Positions 40,876 to 51,369 of a stretch of DNA of 64,000 nucleotides are shown here, in pieces; the first letter of the stretch is position 1, and every line of letters starts with the position of its first letter. The stretch comes from Lepidostoma basale (taxonomy: Eukaryota > Arthropoda > Insecta > Trichoptera > Lepidostomatidae), in NCBI GenBank assembly GCA_022606425.2, contig JAHDVF020001507.1, positions 62,001 through 126,000 on the forward strand. The letters run 5' to 3'. A model generated the notes under the pieces. That model saw only the letters and a program-made list of their open reading frames with translations. It searched no databases and was not told the DNA's origin. Made by a program: the position numbers and the translations under genes.

Positions 40876-41044
40876 ATATGCTCCCAATCAATTAACCAAT
40901 TATTATCAGCGATCGCCTTAAAAAAAGATTGTGAGGAAAGATGAACTCCCAAATAATATATCCTAACATATATACTTAAAACCGAACAAAGGCAAAATGA
41001 AGACAGATGATTGCGCGCTAAGTAAAATGTATGTAATTAATGCG

Positions 41045-41745
41045 AATTAAAGCATCTTTATAGAAGTTTTATTATATTATATAGGTATGACATGTTTCGC
41101 CTTGCTAAGTAATTATTAAATAAAGGTTCATTGTAAATAATGAAAATATTAAAATATAGAAAATAACTAATTAATACTGACGAAAACTTACGTTTTCTAG
41201 AAGTTGACAAAGAAAGACATGTTTCACCTGTCTAAGGCATTATCAAAAATGATTTATTCTGTCTTGAAAGTCATTAAATAATTAATATGAATGAAAACGT
41301 CTGTTTTCTAGAAGTTTTATTATATTTTATAGGTATGACATGTTTCGCCGTGCTAAGTTATTATTAAATGTAAGTTCATTGTAAATAATAAAAATATTAA
41401 AATATAAAAAGTAACTAATTAAAACGAACGAAAACGTATGTTTTCTAGAAGGTGACAAAGAAAGACACGATTCACCTGTCTAAGGCATAATTAAAAATGA
41501 TTTCTTCTAACTTGAAAGTCATTACATAATTAAAACGAATGAAAACGTCTGTTTTCTAGAAGTTTTATTAAATTTTATGCGAAATACATGTTTCGCCTGT
41601 CTAAGACATTATCAAATGCAACATTTGATTACGCTTTAGACAAGCGAAACATGTCATTCACATAAAATATAATAAAACTTCTAGATAACAGACGTTTTTA
41701 ATCGTATTAATATAGAGTTTTACACAATTGTTCAAGAAACAATAA
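41045..41745 (-). mobile_element. Tandem array of hammerhead family C monomers with inverted end
   Basis: Minus-strand hammerhead 3' signatures (inverse of GAAACATGTC) at 41089-41098, 41216-41225, 41337-41346, 41464-41473 and 41585-41594: spacing 127, 121, 127, 121 bp. Two alternating monomer types thus form 248-bp dimers. A sixth motif faces the other way (41646-41655), followed by aacttctag and gtattaatatagagttttac, the normal family end. The alternating order implies amplification of a dimer. Confidence 0.82.
41585..41618 (-). ncRNA. Hammerhead ribozyme-like motif, family C (array unit 5)
   Basis: Minus strand: TTGATAA, T, GTC(T)TAGACAGGC helix II region (GCCT/AGGC in the family consensus), GAAAC, AT, GTA. 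C3 and G8 are changed in nearly all family C copies, so the family as seen here is probably weak or inactive. Confidence 0.5.
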
Positions 41746-41769
41746 ATAAAAAAGTAACAATTATTTAAA

Positions 41770-41975
41770 ATTTATTAAAATAAAATAATGATTTTATATA
41801 TTAATCACGGAATTATAATTATAATTGATGCCAACAAGTTTCGCTAGTACCCAAGCTTCGTTTAGGCAATATGAACTGTTTATATGTTACCCTAATGAAG
41901 CTTAGATAAAAGCGAAACTTGATGGCTTTAAATATAATTAAAACGCCATAGTTAAAGTGTTTATATAATTATAAA
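41770..41975. mobile_element. Hammerhead family F inverted pair
   Basis: The minus-strand motif at 41829-41868 and plus-strand motif at 41889-41925 face each other; outer arms tataattataattgatgcca and ggctttaaatataattaaaa are inverse. Follows the family C array directly. Confidence 0.68.
41889..41925 (+). ncRNA. Hammerhead ribozyme-like motif, family F
   Basis: CTAATGA (G5 changed to A), one A, perfect helix II GCTT/AAGC, GAAAC, TT, GAT where GTT is expected. Shows the clean helix II that is blurred in 11579-11618. Confidence 0.52.
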
Positions 41976-42029
41976 TATATTAAAATATATATAATATATT
42001 TATTTATTTCAATTGTTGACGTTTCACAC

Positions 42030-42510
42030 TAAAACATATCAAAAAAGCTATAAAATGGCAGTGCACAATGGTGTTCTTATACCGACCCTAATGTTTGAAA
42101 ATGAAGCATGGAACTGGCAAAAGAAGGATGAAAGTAGAATAAATGCAGTAGAAATGAGATCTCTTAGACGAATGTGTGTATACTCTCTGTATGCTAGGGT
42201 GTCGAATGAAAATATAAGAAGTGAATGTGGTGCGAATGATGGTGTTATGAACAAAATAATGAAAGGATCATTAATATGGTTTGGACACATAGAAAGAATG
42301 AATAGTTAAAAAAGTATATGTTAACGATGTAAATGGAACTAGAAATAATGGAAGACCGAGGAAAACGTGGCACGATCAAATTAATCAAATATTGAATGTC
42401 GGCCACGTGAGGAGTCAGAGAAATCGACGCGCGTGCATGACACGATGTATGAATGTTGAGGAAGCGAGAGAAATATAGACGGGGTGATGGTTAGTTAGTG
42501 AGTTATTTAG
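42030..42510 (+). mobile_element. LINE-A copy
   Basis: KMAVHNGVLIPTLMFENEAW, NWQKKDESRINAVEMRSLRR, MCVYSLYARVSNENIRSECG, ANDGVMNKIMKGSLIWFGHI, ERMNS, stop (deletion), VKKVYVNDVNGTRNNGRPRK, TWHDQINQILNVGHVRSQRN and RRACMTRCMNVEEAREI, then a deletion and gtgatggttagttag. A young copy by its consensus match. Confidence 0.86.
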
Positions 42511-43094
42511 TTTCAATATAATAAACATTTTACATATTTTTTATTTTCTTTTTTTAAGTTTTACATTTATATTTTAATATTGAGAATGGAGCATAAAGAT
42601 TAATTCAGAGCCACAAAACCGTGGAATGATTTAATTGATTTATGTCCGGAAGCGAAAATAATCGCGTGTACGACTTTTTGTAACATTTATATTCAGGCTA
42701 TAATAGTGTGCCATTCCATCCTTTCTTCCTACCTTTTCAGTAAACGTTCTGCTTAGTTAGACACACACATAAAAAGGTTGTTAATAAAATGAAAGATAAT
42801 TTATTAGCAATTATATAGTGTCTTTTACAATCAGCTCTGAATGATTTGATATTAATCAACGCATATACACGCTTTTCGCTATTACTTTTTGACCCTGAAA
42901 CTGGCTTTATACAGGTAATGTATCATGTACCATTGAAATTGTCATCAAAATCGTGATGTATAATTTCTTTAGTAATAGAAATACGAACATAAATAGCTTT
43001 TAAAATAAATAAGTATCAATGTATCATATAATAATATATTAAGGCTTACAAATATCAATTCAAGAAATTAAGAGAATTTCATTATATAGTATAC
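42511..43094. other. Mostly blank; decayed LINE 3' end inside
   Basis: 42640-42770 is a badly eroded LINE-B/C 3' end (gcgaaaataatcgcgtgtac ... tccatcctttcttcctacct ... tagttag). Nothing else. Confidence 0.5.
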
Positions 43095-43190
43095 GAGTAT
43101 AATTAATACGAAAGAAAACGTCTGTTTTCTAGAAGATTTATTACATAATATTATATGTGAATGACATATTTTGCCAATCCAAATGTATTT
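43095..43190 (-). mobile_element. Hammerhead family C remnant
   Basis: Starts with the family body gaaaacgtctgttttctaga and reaches gacatattttgcc (decayed GTC..GAAAC inverse). Core lost. Confidence 0.5.
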
Positions 43191-43199
43191 TATTTACAA

Positions 43200-43530
43200 A
43201 AATACAACAACAAACAATCACACCGTTTCCCAGGGTAAGCAGAATGAATAGACCGCCACACTACTCTATCCTGACACACCTCTCTAGATTCCTCCACATT
43301 CATAAAACGAGTCATACACACAAATTTCATGAAAGAATATATTTATTTCATAGCGATAGAAAGTACAAACATAAACAAACAAACCATCACACCGTTTCGT
43401 CGCAGAGGTAGGTAGAAATAATTGACCACCACACTACTCTATCCTGACACACTTCTCAAGATTCCTCCACATTCATAAAGCGAGTCATACACGAACGTTG
43501 ATTCATCCGACTTCTAACAAGACTAACCAT
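43200..43530 (-). mobile_element. Two LINE-C 3' ends in tandem
   Basis: 43200-43325 and 43378-43530 each read, on the minus strand, TRFMNVEE.REVCQDRVVW and the AYPxGETV end. Both start at the 3' terminus, separated by ~50 bp. Confidence 0.75.
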
Positions 43531-43554
43531 TAAACTTGAACCCATGTCTTCTGG

Positions 43555-43985
43555 ATCAAGAACCAAGTATTCCGTCTTCTAGAGCTTCTTCTTCTCTTCT
43601 TCCTCAGTCTATTCCCGTCCACTCCTGGACAAAGGCTTCCATGTCACTCTGTATTGTGCAGACCAGTGCATCCAGGTTATTCCGACGTGTCTGTTCAGAT
43701 CATCCTTCCACCCTAGTTGCGGTCGCCCTGCACTCCTCTTTGCCGTCCACGGTCTCCAAGTCAGCAGTCTTCTTGTCCATTTTTCATCTGAGCTTCTGTC
43801 AACGTGACCTGCCCACTGCCACTTCAGAGTCGCCACCCAGTGGATGATGTCAGTGACCTTTGTTTTTGCTCTCACCGTATCGTTCCTGACTCTGTCTCTT
43901 AGGTTTATTCTTTCTAATATGGTTCTTTCCATGGCTCTTTGGGTCACTCGTAGTGTCTCGGCTTCTTCTAGATCACCACCCAATT
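43555..43985 (-). mobile_element. LINE-W copy
   Basis: The 124-codon minus frame encodes EEAETLRVTQRAMERTILER, INLRDRVRNDTVRAKTKVTD, IIHWVATLKWQWAGHVDRSS, DEKWTRRLLTWRPWTAKRSA, GRPQLGWKDDLNRHVGITWM and HWSAQYRVTWKPL. RNDT.R..TKVTDII..V..LKWQWAGH is a common insect RTE-like tail. Best copy of three. Confidence 0.87.
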
Positions 43986-44054
43986 AAATTCTTGCTTGTA
44001 AGAAGATTTTCAAGTATCGAATACTAGTTTTATAACTATATATTATAGTTACAA

Positions 44055-44390
44055 TTATGGTGTTATGAACAAAATAATGAAAGGATCATTAAGATGGTTT
44101 GGACATATGGAAAAAATGAATGAAGAAAGAATGGTAAAAAAATTATATGTTAACGATGTAAATGGAACCAGAAAGAGAGGAAGACCGAGGAAAACGTGGC
44201 ACGATCAAATAAATCAAATATTGAAAGTCGACCATGTGAGGAGTCAGAGAAATCGACGCACGTGCATAACACGATGTATGAATGTTGAGGAATCGAGAGA
44301 AATATGTCAGGATAGAAAAGTGTGGCAAGCCATTCTTTCTGCCTACCCCTTCAGGGGAGACGGCGTGATGGTTAGTTAGTTGCAATAATT
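44055..44390 (+). mobile_element. LINE-A copy with intact tail frame
   Basis: The 104-codon frame: MNKIMKGSLRWFGHMEKMNE, ERMVKKLYVNDVNGTRKRGR, PRKTWHDQINQILKVDHVRS, QRNRRTCITRCMNVEESREI, CQDRKVWQAILSAYPFRGDG. Ends gtgatggttagttagtt. Confidence 0.87.
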
Positions 44391-44984
44391 CGTATTTTGT
44401 GTTAATTGTTTTGTCTGAAAAGTGGGGTAATTATTGTTGTAGTGATGTTGAGGTGATGAAATAATGCGTTTTAATCAGTATTAGATACCCACTCTTCCGC
44501 TGAGAATAACACTATCGATGGGTATCTAACTGTTTATATGTAAACAGTCATTCAACCAACCCGTCCTTCGGTGAGTTTCGCTACACCATCCGACATGATC
44601 TCACCAAATCTATTGAAAACGAATAGCGATTTGTTAATTCGTAGAAATAAATTGATGGCGTATTTAAGAAGGATATTTTGCGAAATTGCTTTCAGCTAAT
44701 CGTCGGGAATCGCAAGGTTTTTGCAGCGTTAACATTTTCTCTCAGTTCAATGCCAGAAGCTGCAATCATTATTACGTATTGAATGACCGATCTAGCGCGA
44801 CTCAATGTGATGTCTTCCGTGTTTTGATTTAAATGTGTTTAATGTCTTTGTGCATTTGTTTTAAATATAAATAAAAATACATTAATCAAAGCTTATTAAA
44901 AAGTTTTAATCCATTTTAAAAATTGAGAGCAAAAAGATACTCTAATGATTTTAATGAAATTTTTTGATGGAAGTTCATTTTTAA
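44391..44984. other. Unassigned, possibly single-copy
   Basis: 44505-44840 has balanced base composition and no repeat seen elsewhere in the window (tcgatgggtatctaactgtt, caacccgtccttcggtgagt). No ORF. Candidate for host or unknown repeat sequence. Confidence 0.35.
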
Positions 44985-45090
44985 TAATAATTAAATACAA
45001 CGATGATTTTTTAAAACTGTTTCTACTTATTGTCTTTATTTCGACAGCGACCGGTTTCGCTAGGCTAGCAAAAAGTTGTTGTAAATGCTT
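44985..45090 (-). mobile_element. Hammerhead family E repeat
   Basis: The minus strand ends in GAAAC, CG, GTC, gctgtcgaaataaagaca (45048-45060 inverted) preceded by a degenerate core. Body matches 32030-32095. Confidence 0.58.
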
Positions 45091-45179
45091 TCAGTTAAAA
45101 AAACAAAAGTATTTTCTTTCAGGAATATCAGTCCGAAGACTATTGCTCCCCCACCCGTTGAAAGTGACTTTGTTGGGAA

Positions 45180-45420
45180 TGAGGATATGTTCTTTTTTCT
45201 TCTTCTTTTTGTCTTGTCACACCTCCGTGGTGCATAGGGCCTCAAGGAACCTTCTCCACCCGACTCTATCGCATGCCTGATGCCTAACATCATATCCCAA
45301 GTGAGGCCTGCTGCTTTAACCTCGTCCTGTAGGGCTCTTCTACAGGTGGCTCTAGGTCTGCCTCGCTTCCTGTCTGGCGTGCACCCTGAGCGATGTGTGA
45401 TATTAAATTGCCATTTGCTT
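45180..45420 (-). mobile_element. LINE-X2 tail copy
   Basis: The minus frame 45060-45443 encodes ITHRSGCTPDRKRGRPRATC, RRALQDEVKAAGLTWDMMLG and IRHAIESGGEGSLRPYAPRR, then CDKTKRRRKK. Clear counterpart of 11275-11548. Confidence 0.83.
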
Positions 45421-45519
45421 CTCTTCTTCCGGTCCAATTTCACTACAACAAAGCTATTTTGTTTACTGTATTTAATTTTCCAATTAACATAATAAGAGCA
45501 TACTCATTGAAGTAAAAAA

Positions 45520-45810
45520 TTAACTAACTAACCATCACGCCGTCTACCGGGAGGGGATAGGCAGAAAGAATAGAACGCCACACTGTTTTGCCCTGGCATA
45601 CTTCTCTCGATTCCTCTACATTCATGTCATGCACGCACGTCGATTTCTCCGACTCCTCACGTGACCGACAATTAATATTTAATTGATTTGATCATGCCAC
45701 GTTTTCCTCGGCCTTCTTTTATTTCTAGCTCCGTTCACGCCGTTTACATATACCTTCTTCACCATTTTGTCTTCACTCATTCTTTCCATGTGTCCAAACC
45801 ATCTTAATGA
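45520..45810 (-). mobile_element. LINE-A copy
   Basis: The minus strand from SLRWFGHMERMSEDKMVKKV through YVNGVNGARNKRRPRKTWHD and SRRNRRACMT to the 3' end; starts at (GTTA)n-type taactaactaacc near 45521. Confidence 0.83.
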
Positions 45811-46379
45811 CTCATGACTCATTGAAGTATGTTCGTTAAAAAGAAGTAAAATTGCATCAGAGAAATATTTCTCAAGTGTATAATATGGTTTCGATTATAC
45901 AAATATTGGTCTAATTTCTCCTCAGCTTTCCATTGCTAGTATATACTAAAAGTTGTGAAATAATTCAATATTGTTTATTTAATCTTACCGAAACTACACC
46001 GAGCCAGTCAAGTCATGAAGAAAACTCAAATCCCTTTCTTTATATCTCACTGTTCATAGTATAATACATAATTCCATTCATTTACGAGAATAATTACTGT
46101 CAAATTCTACGGCGCTACACGGTGTATGAAAAACAAAGGCATTAAAGTATAAAAACAACTATAATACGCGCAATCCCTTGGGCTTAGTCAGTTTAAATAT
46201 CAGTTGAGGTCAACTGAACTCTAAATTAGTGAGAATGCTAAACTTTCACTGCAAACAGGTCCAGAAAGGGTCAGCAATCTCATCTTACATAAAATATATA
46301 ATTTAAGAAGTATTACTCTCGTATCAACTGGGGTAACCCTTTTTATCATATTTAAAACAATTATTAATATTGATTGATA
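45811..46379. other. No gene recognised
   Basis: AT-rich; no repeat or ORF of note. Confidence 0.4.
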
Positions 46380-46865
46380 GTCTTCATCTTCTTCTTTTTC
46401 CTCAGCCTATTCCCGTCCACTCCTAGACAAAGCCCTCCTCCATTTGCTTCCATGTCATTCTGTTCTGTGTAGACTGCATCCAGGTTATTCCGACGTGTCT
46501 GTTTAGATCATCCTTCCACCGTAGTTGCGGTCGCCCTGCACTTCTCTTCGTCGTCCATGGTCTCAAGTCAGCAGTCTTCTTGTCCATTTTTCATCTGAGT
46601 TTCTGGCTACGTGACCCGCCCATTGCCATTTTAGAGTCGCCACCCGGTGGATGATGTCAGTGACCTTTGTTTTTTCTCTCACCGTATCGTTTCTGACTCT
46701 GTCTCTTAGGCTTACTCCTAACATGGCTCTTTCCATGGCTCTTTGGGTCACTCGCAGTTTCTCGGCACTTTTTTTGGACAATGTAACAGTTTCAAGACCA
46801 TAAGTACCAATTGGCAGAACGCAGGCTTCATAGACTTTTCGTATCAGGTTGATCGTAGTCTACAA
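46380..46865 (-). mobile_element. LINE-W copy
   Basis: The minus strand encodes KVYEACVLPIGTYGLETVTL, SKKSAEKLRVTQRAMERAML, GVSLRDRVRNDTVREKTKVT, DIIHRVATLKWQWAGHVARN and SDEKWTRRLLT, then frameshifts into RAAGRPQLRWKDDLNRHVGI. The longest LINE-W copy. Confidence 0.86.
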
Positions 46866-46887
46866 TAGTAATATCTAAAGGATAAGA

Positions 46888-47085
46888 GTAAAGGAAGACC
46901 GAGGAAAACGTGGCACGATCAAATAAATCAAATATTGAATGTCGGCCATGTGAGGAGTTAGAGAAATCGCAGAAAGTGCATGACACGATGTATGAATGTT
47001 GAGAAAGCGAGAGAAATTTGTCAGGAAAGAAAAGTGTGGCAGTCCATTCTTTCTGCCTACCCCTTCGTTTTTCAGGTTCGTCTTT
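46888..47085 (+). mobile_element. LINE-A fragment
   Basis: RPRKTWHDQINQILNVGHVR, S.RNRRKCMTRCMNVEKARE and ICQERKVWQSILSAYPF, cut before the (GTTA)n end. Confidence 0.8.
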
Positions 47086-47179
47086 CTCATTAGGATTATT
47101 TAATAAATATTAATTACTTAATAATTTAAGTATCGGCGAATCTTATTTACATACAACACTATAAGTAAGTTTATAAAAT

Positions 47180-47380
47180 TAATAGAGACGAAGATGTAAT
47201 TTTTTTTTGGAAACAGAATACGGTGGTCGAGGCGTTTACGTTATCAACATTCCCCATTCCATACGACCACCACGTCTGACAAATTTGTGTAAGTTGTATG
47301 TATGCTATAGGTACTACGTTGGATAACACTTCACATTTTTTAGATCAATCTGCAGTAGCGCCATCTATTAAGAATATGTG
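47180..47380 (+). mobile_element. Palindrome-family P copy, internally deleted
   Basis: atagagacgaagatg, ggaaacagaatacggtggtc, gaggcgtttac, aacattccccattccatacg, acaaatttg: in order with 57476-57720 but missing the ggacttatgacctgtcattg part. Confidence 0.65.
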
Positions 47381-47384
47381 TAAT

Positions 47385-47450
47385 AATAATGCATTTATTC
47401 TACTTTCATCCTTTCTTAGACAGTTCCAAGCATCACATCTGTATATTTAA
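47385..47450 (-). mobile_element. LINE-A crumb
   Basis: The minus strand resembles YRCDAWNCLRKDESRINALL. Both ends lost. Confidence 0.5.
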
Positions 47451-47489
47451 TTTTATCTTCTCTTACTCCTCTATGCAATATGGTTAAAA

Positions 47490-47945
47490 AGTTTCAATCC
47501 TGGGATTGGTTTGCAGCAATTTCTTCTATTCTACTCTTCCATTCTTCCCTGTCTTGTGCGGTTCTTTTGAAATCTGTATATGATAAGCAGTGCACGTCCA
47601 CCAACAGGTCCTCCAGGTACTCTCGGCGTGGGCGTTTCCTAGAGTTTGTCCCCTCGATCATACCCCCCATAATGACATGCAAGAGACCTTCTTGACGTAT
47701 TGCATGGCCGATTCATCTTGTACGCCTTTCGGACAAGGTCCTGAGCAGGTGCCTTCCTCTTTCGATTCCTTGAAGAACTTCCTCATTCGTGATGTGGTCT
47801 CTCCAGGAAATTCCTAATAGTGTTCTATAGGACCACATCTCAAAAGCCTCTAGTGTCCGCTTATCTCTTTCGGATAGGCACCATGTCTCGCAGCCGTGCA
47901 TCAAGATACTCCATACATAGGTCTTGATGAGGAGTATTCTCAGTT
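47490..47945 (-). mobile_element. LINE-X (BovB/RTE-like) tail, well preserved
   Basis: The minus strand encodes LKLRILLIKTYVWSILMHGC, ETWCLSERDKRTLEAFEMWS, YRTLLGISWRDHITNEEVLQ, GIERGRHLLRTLSERRTRWI, GHAIRQEGLLHVIMGGMIEG, TNSRKRPRREYLEDLLVDVH and DREEWKSRIEEIAANQSQD, with one frameshift near 47700. ILMHGCETW through the RRPR..YL.D tail is the standard RTE/BovB C-terminus. Confidence 0.88.
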
Positions 47946-48454
47946 TTAGGTCTATATTACTTGATTATATTATTTTCTATGCAATATAATTACAATATAT
48001 TTCGAATCAAAGTGTAGCGGGTTCTTCCCTATTGTTATTACGATAACAATTTTAACAGTACCTGCCCACAAGAATATTCTCATTATGCACCTACTTGTTT
48101 CAATGAAAGTGAGTGTGTAATTTTGAAACGAATTCGTTACCAAATTGAGTTATTTAATTACTTTATGTAAAATGAGTATATTGGGTTCGTTGTTTCGAGT
48201 AAGTTTTTGTTTTCGGGACATACTAATATCATACCAATTAGTTGGTTTAAAGTATTTTTATTTTTGCGACATATCATTTTCATACCAATTAGTAGGTTTA
48301 TTGTTTTTGATGTAATTCCGGCTTTGCTTAACACAGTTCCTTAATTTCGTTTTACAGTTTGCATTTGAAAACCACGTAATTAAAATAATATGACCAAACT
48401 TTGGGGTTTATGTATTATGCATGTTTATATTGGATAACAAATTTATTTATTTAT
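47946..48454. other. No gene recognised
   Basis: AT-rich. gacatatcattttcatacca and gacatactaatatcatacca (48218, 48268) show a ~50-bp local duplication. Confidence 0.45.
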
Positions 48455-48700
48455 TGTTTTCTTGATCAATGATGTAAAACTCCATATTAAATAATTAATA
48501 CGAATGAAAACGTCAGTTTTCTAGAAGTTTTATTATATTTTATGGGAATGAATTGTTTCGCCCTTCTAAGGCATTATCAAATGTAAAACAAAACATTTGA
48601 TAATGCCTTAAAAGGGCGAAACATGTCATTCCTTTAAAATATAACAAAACTTCTAGAAAACTGACGTTTTCATTCGTATTAATTAAAAATTATTTAAACA
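48455..48700. mobile_element. Hammerhead family C inverted pair, well preserved
   Basis: Near-perfect palindrome: attaatacgaatgaaaacgt, cagttttctagaagttttat, tattttatgggaatga on the left, the inverse on the right. Motifs at 48550-48583 (-) and 48593-48627 (+) lie back to back, about 10 bp apart. Arms of about 110 bp. Confidence 0.8.
48593..48627 (+). ncRNA. Hammerhead ribozyme-like motif, family C
   Basis: TTGATAA (C3 to T, G8 to A), one T, helix II GCCTT/AAGGGC, GAAAC, AT, GTC. Helix II and the 3' half fit; the two core changes recur throughout family C. Confidence 0.52.
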
Positions 48701-48719
48701 AGAATTTAACAATATGTGA

Positions 48720-49220
48720 CTAAATGCCCATCCACAATAGAGTTCTGGTTCCAACCGTTATGTATGGAAACGAATCATGAGAATGGCGGAATAAATTCAA
48801 TTCTCTGATTCTATAACATTCATAAATCGTGTCATGCACGCACGTCAATATCATCGACTCCTAACGTGACCGAGATTTAATATAATTGATTTGATCGTCC
48901 CTCATTTTCCTCTGACTTCTTTTATTTCTCCGATTACGTCGTTTACATATACTTTCTTTACCATTCTGCTTTGATAAATTCTTTCCACTTGTCCAAATCA
49001 TCTTTATGACTCTTTCATTATTTTTTTCATAACACTTTCATTCGCTCCGCACTCACTTATTATATTTGCATTTGATTTCTATCATATGCAGATTTAACAC
49101 ACGTTCGTCTAAGAGATCTCATTTCTACTGCGTTTATTCTATTTTTTCGTTCTTTGTCAGTTCCATGCTTCACTTCTATACATAAGGGTCAGTACGAGAT
49201 CACCATTGAGCACTGCCAAA
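48720..49220. mobile_element. Two LINE-A pieces head to head
   Basis: 48720-48790 (+) AHPQ.SSGSNRYVWKRIMRMA (LINE start region, decayed) and 48795-49220 (-) covering AVLNGDLVLTLMYRSEAWN, ERKNRINAVEMRSLRRTCVK and FGQVERIYQS to the NRRAC-type block. Confidence 0.75.
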
Positions 49221-49416
49221 AAAAGTGGTATTAAAAGTGGGTTTGTAACTCTGATGAAGCTCGAAGTGGTAAGAATAAAGTCGTTTAAATACAAATTTAC
49301 AAGTGTTAAATAATATTTCGTAAAATTGAGTTAGTATTTTTTTTAAATAATGCCAAATCACGTATTAAGAGCTCCATACGAAAGAATAATAATTTAGTTA
49401 GAAGTGAAATTCAATA

Positions 49417-50047
49417 CAGGCATCCCTCGACTTTCGAACGTTCGACTTTCGCACAAATCGCTATTTCGTACATTTTTCGACCGTCGTTTTTTATTAGATA
49501 AACGATCGCTCACTTATGTCTCACGTGCAGTCGCTCTCATCTCCGTTTGTACATTTGAAACAAGTTCAGTCTTGCTTTGCAGTACGCACTGACACTTCGC
49601 GATTTGCCGGTTTATCTGTTTATAAACAGTACATTAGTGCTAACATTTCGCCCTTACATATAAAGATGAGTGAGAAACGAAAAAACCGCAGTGTTAATAC
49701 GAACGATAAAAACTCAAAGATTGGAAGATTCGACTAAAAGAAGATTCTAAATGCAGGAAGAACTCGCATGATCTTCAGGAGTGACCCAAAAAGCAATTTC
49801 ACTTCGGTTGAAATCATTAGGAATGATTCAAAACAAGAAAATTGGGTTCCATATGAACTGACGCCTAGAAACGCCGAGAAACGTCGAACGCCGATTTTTT
49901 ATATCTGTAATGCTGCTAGAGTTTCTAACAAGCAAGGGCTGGTTCGATAAATTTAAAATACTCACCATTTTAGTGTTTTTTTTACATAACTTCTACTTTC
50001 GCACCCATTTTCAGGATCAATTAAGTGCGAAAGTCGAGGGCCGCCTG
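49417..50047 (+). mobile_element. Tc1/mariner-class transposon relic (631 bp)
   Basis: Ends CAGGCATCCCTCGACTTTCG and the inverse of CAGGCGGCCCTCGACTTTCG, flanked by TA (49415-49416, 50048-50049). Inside, 49660-49735 reads MSEKRKNRSVNTNDKNSKI, like the start of pogo/Tigger transposases, and 49768-49950 reads IIRNDSKQENWVPYELTPRN, like the .WVPHEL. motif of mariner transposases. The catalytic DDD/DDE region is deleted. The mix of pogo-like ends and mariner-like motif leaves the family open. Confidence 0.78.
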
Positions 50048-50049
50048 TA

Positions 50050-50544
50050 CCTTTCCTTTTAGATTGTAAATTTTAGGTTAACAGAATGGACAAGAATGTG
50101 GTAATGTGACACCTTTCCTTTGGTTATTGCATCAAGTGGATGCGTGCGCATAAAATATGAATTAACAACCCAATTATAGAGTAATTAAACGCGATTATCG
50201 TCAGAGATCGTTAATTTTTTGATATAATTATTTATAAGTAAAATCACTTTCATTTCAATTAAATTTACTCCAAATTGATTGTCGTATTCTACTTTTCGAC
50301 GCAGGAGAATGTAATGTAAGAATATTTTAAGATTTAATTAATAAAACGCACGTATAAAATTAAGGAGAAATCTTGAAGCCCCATCGGAAAACATAACTCT
50401 GATCCAAATATATAACGTATGCATTCATCCCACTAAAAAGGGAAGATGACGACATGGGAAATTGACTGTGAGAAGGGATTTTGAACGATCGTAGTACTCG
50501 TACAATCTTGGAGTCGTCCATAGTCAAATTAAGAAAGCGCAATA
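50050..50544. other. No gene recognised
   Basis: AT-rich spacer; nothing identified. Confidence 0.4.
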
Positions 50545-50745
50545 GCCAGTCCATTTTTAGAAAAAAAAAAGCCTTTAAACATTTAACCTTTAAGAACCAA
50601 CCGGTAATAAATCGATATAATGCATATATGACACTATGTATGAACGTTGAGGAAGCGAGAGATGTATGTCAGAAAATAATAGTGTGACGATCCATTACCT
50701 CAGCCTACCCCTTCGGTGGAATGGTGTTATGGTTAGTTAGTTAGT
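50545..50745 (+). mobile_element. LINE-A 3' end, decayed
   Basis: YMTLCMNVEEARDVCQKIIV, ddsit-type end (tccattacctcagcctaccc) and gttatggttagttagttag. Confidence 0.75.
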
Positions 50746-50754
50746 GTTTTTATA

Positions 50755-50910
50755 GAAACTTTCTTGAACAATGATGTAAAACTCCATATTAAATAATTAA
50801 TACGAATGAAAATGTCAGTTTTCTAGAAGTTTTATTATATTTTATGGGAACGACATGTTTCGTTCTTCTAAGGCATTATCAACATTTGATAATAGAAGGG
50901 CGATATAATG
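50755..50910 (-). mobile_element. Hammerhead family C repeat with truncated partner
   Basis: Full left body from tcttgaacaatgatgtaaaa to the minus motif 50852-50888, then a plus-strand stub (acatttgataatagaagggcga) that ends at a LINE-A scrap. Confidence 0.68.
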
Positions 50911-50998
50911 CGTTTATGCCACTATAAATGAACGTTGAGGAATCGAGTCCATTTCTTCAGTCTACCCCTTCGGTGTAATGGTTAGTTAGTTAGTTTTA
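50911..50998 (+). mobile_element. LINE-A 3' end, deleted copy
   Basis: atgccactataaatgaacgt, gaggaatcgagtccatttct, ctaccccttcggtgtaatgg, (TTAG)n. It resembles 50620-50745 with a ~45-bp deletion, so it may be a local duplicate. Confidence 0.7.
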
Positions 50999-51369
50999 AA
51001 TTTTTTTTATAAGGAAATAATTGATCCAGAAAATGTATAAAGCTATGCATTAAATGTATTTGGGATGGTATTCATGAGTAACATTTCTCTTAAAATAAAT
51101 ATTGAGTTTCGTTGTTCACAAAAAATCACATTTAACCAAAACGAGTTAGATAAGTGGGTTTGGTAAGATTTAAAATTTTACATAATTACGTATTTACAAT
51201 ACATGAAAATACACATTATATCGACCAATTACGCAAGAGAAAATTATTGCATAATGTCGGTAAACATTATATATAACCCGAGTCCAATTACTTTCAATGA
51301 CTTTTTTTTTAACAATAATAGTCATTGTTTATATAATGTTAAACAATATTAATGTAGATCACTTATCTA
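50999..51369. other. No gene recognised
   Basis: AT-rich spacer; nothing identified. Confidence 0.4.

Noticed and set aside
49245..49300. CTGATGA followed by AGCTC near a sequence resembling the 14498 hairpin arm
   Set aside because: The helix II partner and GAAAC are missing (cgaagtggtaagaat instead), so it cannot form the motif. At best a remnant.
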